Source of the DNA: Flavobacteriales bacterium UBA720 | GTDB lineage: Bacteria; Bacteroidota; Bacteroidia; Flavobacteriales; Weeksellaceae | DNA length: 53,554 nt | Assembly (NCBI GenBank): GCA_002297505.1 | Contig: DBLQ01000059.1 | Coordinates: 1-53,554 of the forward strand | Direction of reading: 5' to 3' | Part shown: positions 30,679-39,565 of the stretch, in pieces | Layout of the letters: every line of letters starts with the position of its first letter | How positions within the stretch are numbered: position 1 is the stretch's first letter | Notes under the pieces: model-generated | What the model saw: the letters and a program-made list of their open reading frames with translations, nothing else | The model's database searches: none | What the model was told of the DNA's origin: nothing | Translations under genes and position numbers: made by a program

Positions 30679-32832
30679 TTAAAACCAATGTCCCAGAATT
30701 ACGCTGAAGACGCCTTTATGTTTATTGAGTGATTTGCTGATATTGAGTTTGATTTGTCCGAACGGAGATTTGTAGCCGGCAGTTAATCCTATTGAACTAT
30801 AATTAAGCTTGATGGCATCCTCGAACTTGATGGAGCTGAACATGTTTGCAATGCTGAAATTCCCAATCAGGAAATAGTTCTTGTTAAAGCGGAACTGAAG
30901 ATCGTTGGAAGCGATGAAAATATTATTATCCGTTAATGCTGCAAACTGATAGCCACCGAAGCGCTTGAAGTTAACGATAGACTGCTCGAAAATTCCACCG
31001 ATTCTGTACTGATAAAAAGATGGCAAATTGTCCCCGATGGTAACACCGCCAAAAAGATTGAGTCGGTAGGTAAACATTTTTGAGATGTAAAAATTCATCT
31101 TGATATCGGCTTTGATATTAACAGGCTTCTGTTCCAGTTCTGCATTGAAAAGATCTATGATCTTACCTTCAGCACTCAGATAAAAACCTTTGGTAGGAAA
31201 ATCTTTGTCATTCTGGGTATCGCTTTTAACGAAAACATAGGGATTAAGATATTTCTCTACTTTTTTGTCCGTGCCATTCCTCTCACTTTCAAAATAATCA
31301 TGGCTGAAACCGCCTCCTATCGCGAATTTGTCCTTCCACACTGACTGGATATAAACTTCGTTTCGCAACCAATCCCAAGTTTCTGTCGTGTTATTATTGA
31401 TGTTTTTGAGATCGAAAGTCATCCCGCTGGAATAGAGACCGAATCCTGGAATGTAGCCATTGTCAATAAAATAATTAAAATAATAGCGCGGATTATCGCC
31501 AATAACAACATCCAGTGACAGATTAGAATTCCTGAAAAGTAATCGTTTGGCAGAATAGTTCAGTAATAATCCGGTTTTAAACACTTCGTCGTAATGCAAT
31601 CCAAACTTTAGGAAATGCCGTGCTTCGTCTTCTGTCACGTACAATTTGAGATAACTGCTGTTGTTATCCTGTACGATATCATAATTAATAAACTTATAAT
31701 TGTTGGTAGCGTATAATTTGTCAATCATTTTATTAACACTTCCGTAAGTCTGCAACGAGGGCAGCTTAAGGCCCATTTTTCCGCGGATGTAGTTGGATTT
31801 ATAAATATTGGCATTATCTACAGCAAGACTGTCGATTTTGTAAACGCTGGAATAGATAGGATTGATCGAGACGCGCACTCTGTCGGTGTTGCGTTTTGGG
31901 AGACGATCCAAAATAGTTGCATACCTCTCAGCTTCTACGTAACCACTGTCCAGTATTTTACGTTTCTCATCGTAGCTGGTTGCGGTCATACCTTTGAGAT
32001 CGGGTTTGATGTTAATGTCTGTATATTTGTACTGATTTAAGGTCTCCTTGTGGATTCCGATGTCAATAATCTGATTCAGGATGGCAACCACACTGTTCAG
32101 ATTGTCACGATTGGCCAATGGCTGATTCAGATCTACGCCAATGACAATGTCCATGCCTTTGTCCTTGAGTGGTTTTGACGGATAATTGACCGTCATTGCA
32201 CCATCCACATAAATGCTGTCACCTACCTTAACAGGCTCCAGCAGGGAAGGAAAAGCAGAACTGGCCATGATAGAGGACACCAGATCACCTTTTTCAAAGA
32301 TTGTCATATTCCCGGATTCAATATTGGTCGCCACACACATGAACGGGATGGGCAACTTGGAAAAATCATCGATATTAGAAACGTTTCTCAGGAGTTCTTT
32401 CAGCATATAAACGTTTCTCTGACCTGTGCTGATGGATGATGGAAAAGTGACTTTCCCGTTTTTCAGAGGAACTGTGAAAAGGTATTTGTCAACATTTTTG
32501 TTAAAGAAACTCGTTTCCTGCCGGGTCTTGGGATCCGTTATGAGCGAATAGAAATCCGTATCCATCACAATTTTCTCAATATCCTTGCCGCTGTATCCCG
32601 AAGCGTAGAGTCCACCCACAATAGCGCCCATGCTGGTTCCGGAAATATAGTCAATTTTTACACCCAGGGAATCGAGTACCTTGAGAACGCCAACATGTGT
32701 AAAACCCTTTGCACCGCCTCCCGACAAAGAAAGTCCTATTTTAGGATTTTTTGGAATCACCAGGTTTTCTTTGACCTGAGCATCTATTGCCAGATAATTG
32801 AAAAGCAGGATAATGTAAAGAAGCTTCTTCAT
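30679..32832 (-). CDS. Patatin-like phospholipase fused to an outer-membrane barrel (PlpD-like)
   Basis: The 717-residue protein has a signal peptide (MKKLLYIILLFNYLAIDAQ). It then carries a patatin domain with the oxyanion loop SLSGGGAKG (about residue 34), nucleophile GTSMG (about 66) and catalytic DGA in YVDGAMTVNYPS (about 210). A POTRA-like segment follows (about 340-410), then a C-terminal beta-barrel of the BamA/TpsB type ending FSVILGHWF. This layout is like P. aeruginosa PlpD, a type Vd-secreted phospholipase A1. In Bacteroidota the patatin part may stay attached to the outer membrane. It sits in a tight tdk, murF-alr, patatin, ybeY cluster. Confidence 0.9.
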   Translation of the reverse strand: MKKLLYIILLFNYLAIDAQVKENLVIPKNPKIGLSLSGGGAKGFTHVGVLKVLDSLGVKIDYISGTSMGAIVGGLYASGYSGKDIEKIVMDTDFYSLITDPKTRQETSFFNKNVDKYLFTVPLKNGKVTFPSSISTGQRNVYMLKELLRNVSNIDDFSKLPIPFMCVATNIESGNMTIFEKGDLVSSIMASSAFPSLLEPVKVGDSIYVDGAMTVNYPSKPLKDKGMDIVIGVDLNQPLANRDNLNSVVAILNQIIDIGIHKETLNQYKYTDINIKPDLKGMTATSYDEKRKILDSGYVEAERYATILDRLPKRNTDRVRVSINPIYSSVYKIDSLAVDNANIYKSNYIRGKMGLKLPSLQTYGSVNKMIDKLYATNNYKFINYDIVQDNNSSYLKLYVTEDEARHFLKFGLHYDEVFKTGLLLNYSAKRLLFRNSNLSLDVVIGDNPRYYFNYFIDNGYIPGFGLYSSGMTFDLKNINNNTTETWDWLRNEVYIQSVWKDKFAIGGGFSHDYFESERNGTDKKVEKYLNPYVFVKSDTQNDKDFPTKGFYLSAEGKIIDLFNAELEQKPVNIKADIKMNFYISKMFTYRLNLFGGVTIGDNLPSFYQYRIGGIFEQSIVNFKRFGGYQFAALTDNNIFIASNDLQFRFNKNYFLIGNFSIANMFSSIKFEDAIKLNYSSIGLTAGYKSPFGQIKLNISKSLNKHKGVFSVILGHWF

Positions 32833-32838
32833 GAGTCT

Positions 32839-35283
32839 CTAATTTTTGATATAGATTCTTTTAACTCTTGGAGCTATCGAAGTTAAGACTTCGTATGTTA
32901 TGGTGCCACAATATTTTGCAAATTCTTCCAATGAAGGATGGGAATTAAAAATGGTCACTGCATCGCCTTCCTTGGCGTTCACGTTATGAACTTCAATCAT
33001 CATCATATCCATGCAAACATTTCCGACAATCGGACAAAGTTGATGGTTGATGCCTACATTTCCGACCTTATTGCCAATCAAACGTGGGATTCCATCTGCA
33101 TAACCCACAGGAATTGTTGCCACTTTGGTATCTTTTTCTGCCCTGAACCTTCTGCTGTAACCTACAGATTCACCTTTTTTTATATCAGAAATTTGGGAAA
33201 TAACAGTTTTAAAACTTACTGAATGCTGCAGTTGTTTTTTGATCTCGGGATTCGAAGATTCACCAATCATTCCGATTCCTATTCTTACCATATCATATTG
33301 ATAACCAGTATAATTGGTAATTCCTGATGAATTGAGAATATGCCTGATGGGCTGATAACCCAAATTTTTAATCAGATAACTTGAGTTTTCTTCAAAAGTT
33401 TTCAGCTGGTTAATCGTAAAATCTCTTTCTTCCGGCATATCTGAAGATGACAGATGACTGAAAATACTCTGAACTTTGACATTCATTGTATTCAATTTTT
33501 CAGTTAATTCATCCAATTCAATAGCCTTAAAACCAAGCCGATGCATTCCGGTTTCCAGCTTGATGTGAACAGGATACGCCTGCTGATTTCCGGATTTGAT
33601 TAATTGTTCATTGAACAGTTCCAAAACCCGCAAACTGTAGATTTCTGGTTCCAAATTATATTGAATGACGGCATCATAGCTGTGCTGTTCAGGATTCATC
33701 ACGATAATTGGCGTAGTAATTCCTTTCTTTCGGAGTTCGACGCCTTCGTCTGCAAACGCAACGCCCAGATAATCAATGTGATGGTGCTGAAGCAACTCAG
33801 AAATCTCGTAACTTCCCAATCCATACGCATTCGCTTTCACCATTGCCATCATTTTGGTTTCCGGTTTCAGTAAGGATTTATGGAAGTTGATGTTATGAAG
33901 CATCGCATTGAGATTGATTTCCAGGACTGTATCGTGTTTTCTGAGTTCAAGAATTTCTTTGATTTTTTCAATCTCAAATTTTCTCGCACCTTTCAGAAGA
34001 ATTACCTGATTTTCAATTTCGTTAATAACCTTACTTTCAATAAATTGATTGGTTGTATTAAAAGTAAAAGTTTCAGCAATAAATAATTTGTAGAATGAAC
34101 TTATTTTCTCACCAATCAAAAATATTTTGTCAAATTTCTGTTCATTCGCCAACTCAGAAACTTCGGAATACAATTCTTCTGCATCTTCATTCGAATCCAA
34201 AATATCGGTAAGAATCAGAGATTTTTTAGGCTTATTATATTCGCCGATAAACTGGAAGGCTATTTTCAAAGAATCTAAATCCAGGTTGTAAGAATCGTTG
34301 ATAATCAGATTATTTCTGATGCCTTCGATACTCTCCAGTCGCATCTCAACCGCTTTGAGCGCATCAATTTTTTCTTTGATCTGAGGATTGGAAATTTTAA
34401 AGGCTTTTAGAATTCCAATCAACGCCAAAACATTGGTCAAAGTTGCTTCGTCTCGTTGATTAATAGGAAGCGAAAATTCCTCGTCAAAATATTTGATTTT
34501 AATATCCTGATGTCGGTCATTAACATCAGAAATAATTGTGATATCGTTGTTATCGCGTAATCCGTATGATATTAATTTTTTACTTGAATAACGTTCGTTA
34601 ATTAATTTGGTTGTCAGTTCATTATCGCCATTAAAAAATATGACGTCGGATTGTTTGAAAAGCTTTAATTTTTCTGTGATTAATTCCTCTTCAGAAGTAA
34701 AGTTAGCCGAATGTGCTGTTCCAATATGCGTCAGTAATCCAATCTTGGGATGGAAAATGTTTTCCTGTTTGTCCATTTCGCCCGGCTTCGAAATTCCTAC
34801 TTCAAAGATGCCCAATTCGTGCTTTTTATCAATCTGCAATAACGACAAAGGCAAACCGATCTGCGAGTTGAAACTTTTCGGACTTTTTACTGTAACCAAT
34901 TCATTAGAAAGGCATTGATAGAGCCATTCTTTCAAGATTGTTTTGCCGTTACTTCCCGTAATTCCAATCGAATTGATATCAAAATGCTCAAAATGATATT
35001 TAGCCAAAGTCTGCAAAAACTGAACTGAATTTTTTGTAATAATTTGATTAACAGAGGAGTTATCAATACGGTGTTCAGTAATAATCGTCCCGATTCCTTT
35101 TTCGATAACGTTATCGATGTATTTTTGACCGGAATTTTTGCTCGTGCTGATGGCCAGAAATGCTGTATTTTTGGTAGAATAAATCGTCCGGCTGTCAAAA
35201 GCCAGATTCTTGATTTTGATTTCCGGATTTCCAACCACTTCTGAATGGGTGATCTCTGCGATTTGTTGAATAGTGTAATTCAT
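32839..35283 (-). CDS. murF-alr: Bifunctional MurF / alanine racemase fusion
   Basis: The 814-residue protein joins two cell-wall enzymes. Residues about 1-440 are a MurF-like ligase (UDP-MurNAc-tripeptide:D-Ala-D-Ala ligase) with the ATP loop GITGSNGKTILKEWL, here with Ile where most have Thr after the Lys-Thr pair, and NDSYNLDLDSLKIAF. Residues about 450-814 are an alanine racemase with the PLP-lysine block VKANAYGLGSYE, VGYSRRF, PVGYADGIPRL and NVCMDMMMIEV. The fusion supplies D-Ala and uses D-Ala-D-Ala, and is a known arrangement in Bacteroidota. It lies 18 bp downstream of tdk. Confidence 0.95.
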   Translation of the reverse strand: MNYTIQQIAEITHSEVVGNPEIKIKNLAFDSRTIYSTKNTAFLAISTSKNSGQKYIDNVIEKGIGTIITEHRIDNSSVNQIITKNSVQFLQTLAKYHFEHFDINSIGITGSNGKTILKEWLYQCLSNELVTVKSPKSFNSQIGLPLSLLQIDKKHELGIFEVGISKPGEMDKQENIFHPKIGLLTHIGTAHSANFTSEEELITEKLKLFKQSDVIFFNGDNELTTKLINERYSSKKLISYGLRDNNDITIISDVNDRHQDIKIKYFDEEFSLPINQRDEATLTNVLALIGILKAFKISNPQIKEKIDALKAVEMRLESIEGIRNNLIINDSYNLDLDSLKIAFQFIGEYNKPKKSLILTDILDSNEDAEELYSEVSELANEQKFDKIFLIGEKISSFYKLFIAETFTFNTTNQFIESKVINEIENQVILLKGARKFEIEKIKEILELRKHDTVLEINLNAMLHNINFHKSLLKPETKMMAMVKANAYGLGSYEISELLQHHHIDYLGVAFADEGVELRKKGITTPIIVMNPEQHSYDAVIQYNLEPEIYSLRVLELFNEQLIKSGNQQAYPVHIKLETGMHRLGFKAIELDELTEKLNTMNVKVQSIFSHLSSSDMPEERDFTINQLKTFEENSSYLIKNLGYQPIRHILNSSGITNYTGYQYDMVRIGIGMIGESSNPEIKKQLQHSVSFKTVISQISDIKKGESVGYSRRFRAEKDTKVATIPVGYADGIPRLIGNKVGNVGINHQLCPIVGNVCMDMMMIEVHNVNAKEGDAVTIFNSHPSLEEFAKYCGTITYEVLTSIAPRVKRIYIKN

Positions 35284-35301
35284 TGAATGTCAATAATTAA
35301 A

Positions 35302-35898
35302 CTAAATATTCTCATTGTTTTTATTAAGAACTTCCTCCACAAAGATCTTTCTACTCACCGCATCGTAGGCTTCGGTCTCTCCGAGTTCTACTAATTCCTG
35401 TCCTGCGGAAGTCCGCATCGAATAGTTGGCGAGATTTCCTGTTCTTCTGCAAATTGCGTGAACTTTGGTCACATATTCCGCAGTGGCCATTAGATTTGGC
35501 ATTGGGCCGAAAGGTCTGCCTAAAAAATCCATATCCAGACCGGCGATCACCACGCGAACTCCGTTGTTAGCCAATTGATTGGCTACATCCACAATACTTT
35601 CATCAAAAAACTGGGCTTCATCAATGGCCACCACATCACAATTAGAGCCCAGCAAAAGTATCTCGGAAGGACTTTCTACAGCCGTACTCCGGATTTTGGT
35701 CTGGTTGTGAGATACCACATCTTCCTCAGAATAGCGCGTATCAATTTTCGGTTTGAAAATCTCCACATTCTGCCCTGCCATTTCTGCGCGGCGAAGTCTT
35801 CTGATGAGTTCTTCCGTCTTCCCCGAGAACATCGAGCCGCAGATGACCTCCATCCAGCCACTTTGTTTAGAATGATTAATTGTATTTTCTAAAAACAT
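35302..35898 (-). CDS. tdk: Thymidine kinase, type II, lacking the usual zinc-site cysteines
   Basis: The 198-residue protein has the P-loop GSMFSGKTEELIRRLRR (about residue 21), the DxxH-type segment and VVAIDEAQFFDES, and the lasso region VTKVHAICRRTGNLANYSMRT. It phosphorylates thymidine in the salvage pathway. Most type II enzymes hold a structural zinc with four Cys; here CxxC reads CRRT and the C-terminal pair is replaced (AYDAVSRKIF), leaving one Cys of the four. The kinase core is intact, so I expect an active enzyme with a zinc-free lasso domain. It opens the tdk, murF-alr, patatin, ybeY cluster. Confidence 0.94.
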   Translation of the reverse strand: MFLENTINHSKQSGWMEVICGSMFSGKTEELIRRLRRAEMAGQNVEIFKPKIDTRYSEEDVVSHNQTKIRSTAVESPSEILLLGSNCDVVAIDEAQFFDESIVDVANQLANNGVRVVIAGLDMDFLGRPFGPMPNLMATAEYVTKVHAICRRTGNLANYSMRTSAGQELVELGETEAYDAVSRKIFVEEVLNKNNENI

Positions 35899-36156
35899 TA
35901 TTAATTTAGCAAAAAATTGTTTTAAAAACTTCGGTTACCAGGCGAAGGGCTGTCATATTTTTAAATCCGAATCACAATAAATAATCAATTTTGATTTGAA
36001 GCTGAATTCTCATCACAAATCGACACAATTGTATAGAGGCAATAAGATTATGACGTGTTTTCCAGTTAAAATAATTACAGTGAAAATCCTTTTGGGAACA
36101 AAATTGTTTTTAAATTTATAAGCATCAAATTTAAGTAAAAATTAATAAGATATATT

Positions 36157-37359
36157 ATGCAAAGTTGGCAGGAATCCTATGAAAAAATTTTTGGAGAGAT
36201 GAAGAATCTGCTTGCCGAATTGGCAGAAGCAGAAAGTTATGAAGCGCTCCTGGATAGAGAAAATGCAATCAACGCATTGTATCAGAAATTTGCTTTTCTC
36301 AAGATTTCGAGAAGTCTTGAATCGCAATCTGCCGCAGCGGAATCTCTGCAGATATCCGATGAGCAATCCACTTACAGGGATGATGATTCCATCGTCAGTC
36401 AAAAATCTGAGAAAGAAGATGATGCATCAGAAATTATAAGTCACCAAGCCGAAACGCATGATCTTTTTGAAGATGTTCCGGAAGTGGAAGAAGTTCATTC
36501 TTTTGCGGAGATTGATGCCGCGGAAAATTTGGCCGAGGAAATTTCCCATGATGGTCAACCATCGGAAGATATGGATACAGATGAGGATCTTGAATCTTCG
36601 GAGGTCCACACTACCGGAGATCTGGAAGAGTTGATTTCGGAGGAGGAACTGGAAAATGTTGAAGCCCAGCATTTTCATGAAGATATCGTTGAAGCTGTAG
36701 AGGAAATTGAAGCAGAAGGACAACAATTGAGAGAAGATCCTGCTGCCAAACTGGAACCTATGCAGGATAGCCAGTTTTCCTTTGCTATGGAAAAGGAAGA
36801 GGCCACGCAGCCGACGGCTGATGATTATGAAACCAGATTGGCTGAGAAGGAAGCGCGACTGAAAGAATTGGAGGAAAACCGGAGAAAAATTGTTGAGTTC
36901 AGTAAAGAAAATTCAGCGCCACAAGAGAAATCTGAACAAGCTTATGAATCTCTGAGTGATAAAGAGCAGCAGGAGAAAAAATTCAAGTTAGCCAATATCA
37001 AGGGTTTAAAGATCGCGAAATCTCTTTTTGATGACGATCATTTGCAGGAATTGGAAAAGTCCGCTCCTGTGCAGACGTCGGGAAGTCTTCTGAAAAATAA
37101 TGTGCCGACCGATTATATGGAAGCACCGAAACCAAAACCGGAATTCAAGCTGGACCTGAATGATCGTATTGCGTTTTCTCAATATCTTTTTAACGGCAGC
37201 CAGAGTGAACTGAATGATGTGGTAAACATGCTGAATTCCTTTACTTCTGTGGAAAAAGCTCAGGAATTCCTCAGCGATATCTATTATGAGAAGGATTGGA
37301 AAAAGGTGGATAGTTATGCGCAGCGCTTATGGATTTTGGTGGAAAACAGGTTTTTATAA
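36157..37359 (+). CDS. Acidic, low-complexity protein of unknown function
   Basis: The 400-residue protein has three parts. The N-terminal 65 residues are helical (SWQESYEKIFGEMKNLLAELA). Residues about 70-235 are very acidic low-complexity sequence with a short coiled-coil (EARLKELEENRRKIVEF). The C-terminal domain of about 75 residues is compact and conserved-looking (LDLNDRIAFSQYLFNGSQSELNDVVNML, DWKKVDSYAQRLWILVENRF). There is no signal or membrane segment. Its stop codon touches the start of rsmI, so the two are translationally coupled, suggesting a role near translation or ribosomes. I do not recognise a named family. Confidence 0.85.
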   Translation: MQSWQESYEKIFGEMKNLLAELAEAESYEALLDRENAINALYQKFAFLKISRSLESQSAAAESLQISDEQSTYRDDDSIVSQKSEKEDDASEIISHQAETHDLFEDVPEVEEVHSFAEIDAAENLAEEISHDGQPSEDMDTDEDLESSEVHTTGDLEELISEEELENVEAQHFHEDIVEAVEEIEAEGQQLREDPAAKLEPMQDSQFSFAMEKEEATQPTADDYETRLAEKEARLKELEENRRKIVEFSKENSAPQEKSEQAYESLSDKEQQEKKFKLANIKGLKIAKSLFDDDHLQELEKSAPVQTSGSLLKNNVPTDYMEAPKPKPEFKLDLNDRIAFSQYLFNGSQSELNDVVNMLNSFTSVEKAQEFLSDIYYEKDWKKVDSYAQRLWILVENRFL

Positions 37360-38091
37360 ATGAGTGGTATTTTATATTTTGTTCCGACACCGGTCGGAAA
37401 TCTGGAAGATATGACTTTCCGAGCTGTAAAAGTTTTGAAAGAGGTAGATTATATTTTGTGCGAAGACACCAGAACGTCGGGATTTCTCCTGAAACATTAC
37501 GAGATTTCAAAACCATTAAAGTCTTATCATTTGCATAACGAGCATCAGAGCACCGAAAAGGTGATTCAGGATTTGGAAAACGGGCAGACCATTGCGATCA
37601 TTACAGACGCCGGCACGCCGGGAATTTCGGATCCGGGCTATCTTCTGTCCAAAGCCTGCGCAGATAAAAATCTCGAAATGATCTGTCTGCCTGGCGCCAC
37701 GGCTTTGATTCCGGCTTTGGTAGTTTCCGGATTACCCAACAATGAATTTCTTTTCGCCGGATTTCTCCCTCAGAAAAAAGGAAGACAAACCAAACTGAAG
37801 CAGTTGGCAGATGAGAAAAAAACGATTGTTCTATATGAGAGTCCTCACAAGATTAATACGACTTTGGAACAGATCAAAGAATTCTTCGGGGAAGAAACCA
37901 AAGTCAGTCTGAGCCGGGAAATTTCTAAAAAGTTCGAAGAAACCAAACGCGGAACAATCAATGAGTTAATTGAGTTTTCCAAAAATAAAACTTTAAAAGG
38001 CGAGATTGTTTTGATTGTGAATAATTCACAAGTTATTGATAAAGAGGAAGAAAAGTCACTTTCAAAAAATATGTATAAATTTGTGAAATGA
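37360..38091 (+). CDS. rsmI: 16S rRNA (cytidine(1402)-2'-O)-methyltransferase RsmI
   Basis: The 243-residue protein is a tetrapyrrole-methylase-fold RNA methyltransferase with LYFVPTPVGNLEDMT at the start, EDTRTSGFLLKHY, the GTPGISDPG loop, PGATALIPALVVSGLP, and the RsmI-specific LSREISKKFEETKRG. It 2'-O-methylates C1402 in the ribosomal decoding centre. The ATG follows the previous stop directly, and its TGA overlaps the start of mntA (ATGA at 38088), so it is embedded in a coupled rightward operon. Confidence 0.95.
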   Translation: MSGILYFVPTPVGNLEDMTFRAVKVLKEVDYILCEDTRTSGFLLKHYEISKPLKSYHLHNEHQSTEKVIQDLENGQTIAIITDAGTPGISDPGYLLSKACADKNLEMICLPGATALIPALVVSGLPNNEFLFAGFLPQKKGRQTKLKQLADEKKTIVLYESPHKINTTLEQIKEFFGEETKVSLSREISKKFEETKRGTINELIEFSKNKTLKGEIVLIVNNSQVIDKEEEKSLSKNMYKFVK

Positions 38092-38375
38092 TTTCTCAAC
38101 AGCAGATAGATATTATCATTGAAATAATGAAACCCTACAATCCAAAAAAAATTGGAATTTTTGGGTCTTTTGCACGTGGAGAAAATTTAGAAAATAGCGA
38201 TTTGGATATCCTGTATAATTTTGAAGAACCTATTTCGCTCTTTCAAAAATTTCAGATTCAAGAACTTTTGGAAAACAAATTAAACTCAAATATTGATTTT
38301 GTGTCAGAAAAATATCTTCATCCTTTTCTAAAGGAAAGCATCATAAAAGATTTAAAAATCATTTATGAAAACTGA
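38088..38375 (+). CDS. mntA: MntA-type nucleotidyltransferase antitoxin
   Basis: The 95-residue protein is a minimal nucleotidyltransferase with the motif GSFARGENLENSDLD (about residues 25-39). In the known MntA/HepT systems MntA AMPylates a tyrosine of HepT and so neutralises it. The start codon overlaps the rsmI stop, and the 3' end overlaps hepT by 11 bp. It is more AT-rich than rsmI and fabG, consistent with later insertion into a housekeeping operon. Confidence 0.88.
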   Translation: MISQQQIDIIIEIMKPYNPKKIGIFGSFARGENLENSDLDILYNFEEPISLFQKFQIQELLENKLNSNIDFVSEKYLHPFLKESIIKDLKIIYEN

Positions 38376-38709
38376 TAAAAATTATTTGAGATTGACCCAT
38401 ATTCTTGAAAGCATTATCAAAATAGAAAAGATAACGCAGGAGCTTTCCTATAGTCAATATTTGGATGATTGGGTAAAGCAGGATGCAATTATCAGAAACT
38501 TTGAAATTATTGGAGAAGCATCAAGACAAATCGGGGAGGATTTTAAATTGAAGTATTCTGATGTTCCATGGAAGTATGCGGCAGGAATGAGAAACTATTT
38601 GATTCACGAATATTTTAATGTGGATTATGATGAGGTCTGGAAGACATTGAAAGAAGATCTACCTAAATTAAAACTTCAGATTCAACAGATTAAAAAAGAT
38701 TTAGAATAA
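38365..38709 (+). CDS. hepT: HepT-type ribonuclease toxin (HEPN domain)
   Basis: The 114-residue all-helical protein carries the HEPN catalytic R-x4-H-x-Y motif in RNYLIHEYF (about residue 74), preceded by NFEIIGEASRQIG, which is diagnostic of DUF86/HepT. HEPN toxins cleave RNA, and the Tyr of the motif is the residue AMPylated by MntA. All catalytic residues are present, so the pair looks functional. It ends 8 bp before fabG. Confidence 0.9.
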   Translation: MKTDKNYLRLTHILESIIKIEKITQELSYSQYLDDWVKQDAIIRNFEIIGEASRQIGEDFKLKYSDVPWKYAAGMRNYLIHEYFNVDYDEVWKTLKEDLPKLKLQIQQIKKDLE

Positions 38710-38717
38710 TAAACTAT

Positions 38718-39461
38718 ATGGGACTATTAGAAGGAAAAGTTGCAATCATCACAGGTGCAACCCGAGGAATCGGAAGAGGCATTGCAGAAGTTTTTGCCAA
38801 GGAAGGTGCAAAAATCGCATTCACCTATGCTGGTTCTGTGGACAAGGCTAAAGAATTAGAATCGGAATTGAGCAAAATAACGACTATCAAAGGTTACCAG
38901 TCGGACGCGTCTGATTATGACGCTGCTCAGAAGTTGGTGGAGGATGTTTTGGCAGAGTTCGGACAGATTGATATTTTGGTGAATAACGCCGGGATCACAA
39001 GAGATAACCTGATGCTCAGAATGTCCAAAGAGGATTGGGATACCATCATCAAGGTGAATCTGGATTCAGTTTTCAATCTGACTAAGGCGGTGATTAAACC
39101 AATGATGAAGGCGAAATCTGGTTCTATCATCAATATGACTTCCGTTGTTGGTGTCAAGGGAAATGCCGGACAGGCCAATTACGCGGCTTCAAAAGCGGGA
39201 GCCATTGGTTTTACGAAGTCCATCGCTTTGGAGTTGGGTTCAAGAAATATCCGTTGCAACGCCATTGCGCCAGGTTTCATCGAAACTGAAATGACCGCAG
39301 CTCTGGACGAAAAGACAGTCCAGGGTTGGAGAGACGGAATCCCAATGAAGAGAGGCGGACAGCCTGCAGATGTGGCCAATGCCTGTGTCTTCTTCGCCAG
39401 CGAATTATCGGCCTACGTTACCGGCCAGGTGATGAACGTAGATGGCGGAATGCTGACTTAA
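38718..39461 (+). CDS. fabG: 3-oxoacyl-ACP reductase FabG
   Basis: The 247-residue short-chain dehydrogenase has the NADP-binding TGATRGIGRGIA, VNNAGITRDNLMLRM, the catalytic Ser in INMTSVVG and the YAASKAG motif (Tyr/Lys), and the FabG ending VTGQVMNVDGGML. It reduces 3-oxoacyl-ACP in fatty-acid elongation in the cytosol. It closes the rightward rsmI, mntA, hepT, fabG cluster and is followed by a terminator. Confidence 0.94.
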   Translation: MGLLEGKVAIITGATRGIGRGIAEVFAKEGAKIAFTYAGSVDKAKELESELSKITTIKGYQSDASDYDAAQKLVEDVLAEFGQIDILVNNAGITRDNLMLRMSKEDWDTIIKVNLDSVFNLTKAVIKPMMKAKSGSIINMTSVVGVKGNAGQANYAASKAGAIGFTKSIALELGSRNIRCNAIAPGFIETEMTAALDEKTVQGWRDGIPMKRGGQPADVANACVFFASELSAYVTGQVMNVDGGMLT

Positions 39462-39480
39462 GCCTTTGAAATAAAATGTT

Positions 39481-39517
39481 AAAAACCCATAGGATTTTTA
39501 AATTCTGTGGGTTTTTT
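39481..39517 (+). terminator. Terminator after fabG
   Basis: AAAAACCCA-T-AG (39481-39492) pairs with CT-G-TGGGTTTTT (39505-39516), with a T-run. Confidence 0.8.
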
Positions 39518-39565
39518 ATTTGAGAATGTCAAAAAAGGTATAAATTTATCATTTGATTTTTACAA

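Noticed and set aside
35899..36156. Divergent gap between tdk and the acidic protein gene as an alternative origin
   Set aside because: It is AT-rich and divergent, but no DnaA box with fewer than two mismatches and no parS site was found. I see no gene or repeat in it.
38173..38188. parS-like site in mntA (core CACGTGG)
   Set aside because: Only 12 of 16 positions match and it lies in coding sequence. It is likely a chance match.
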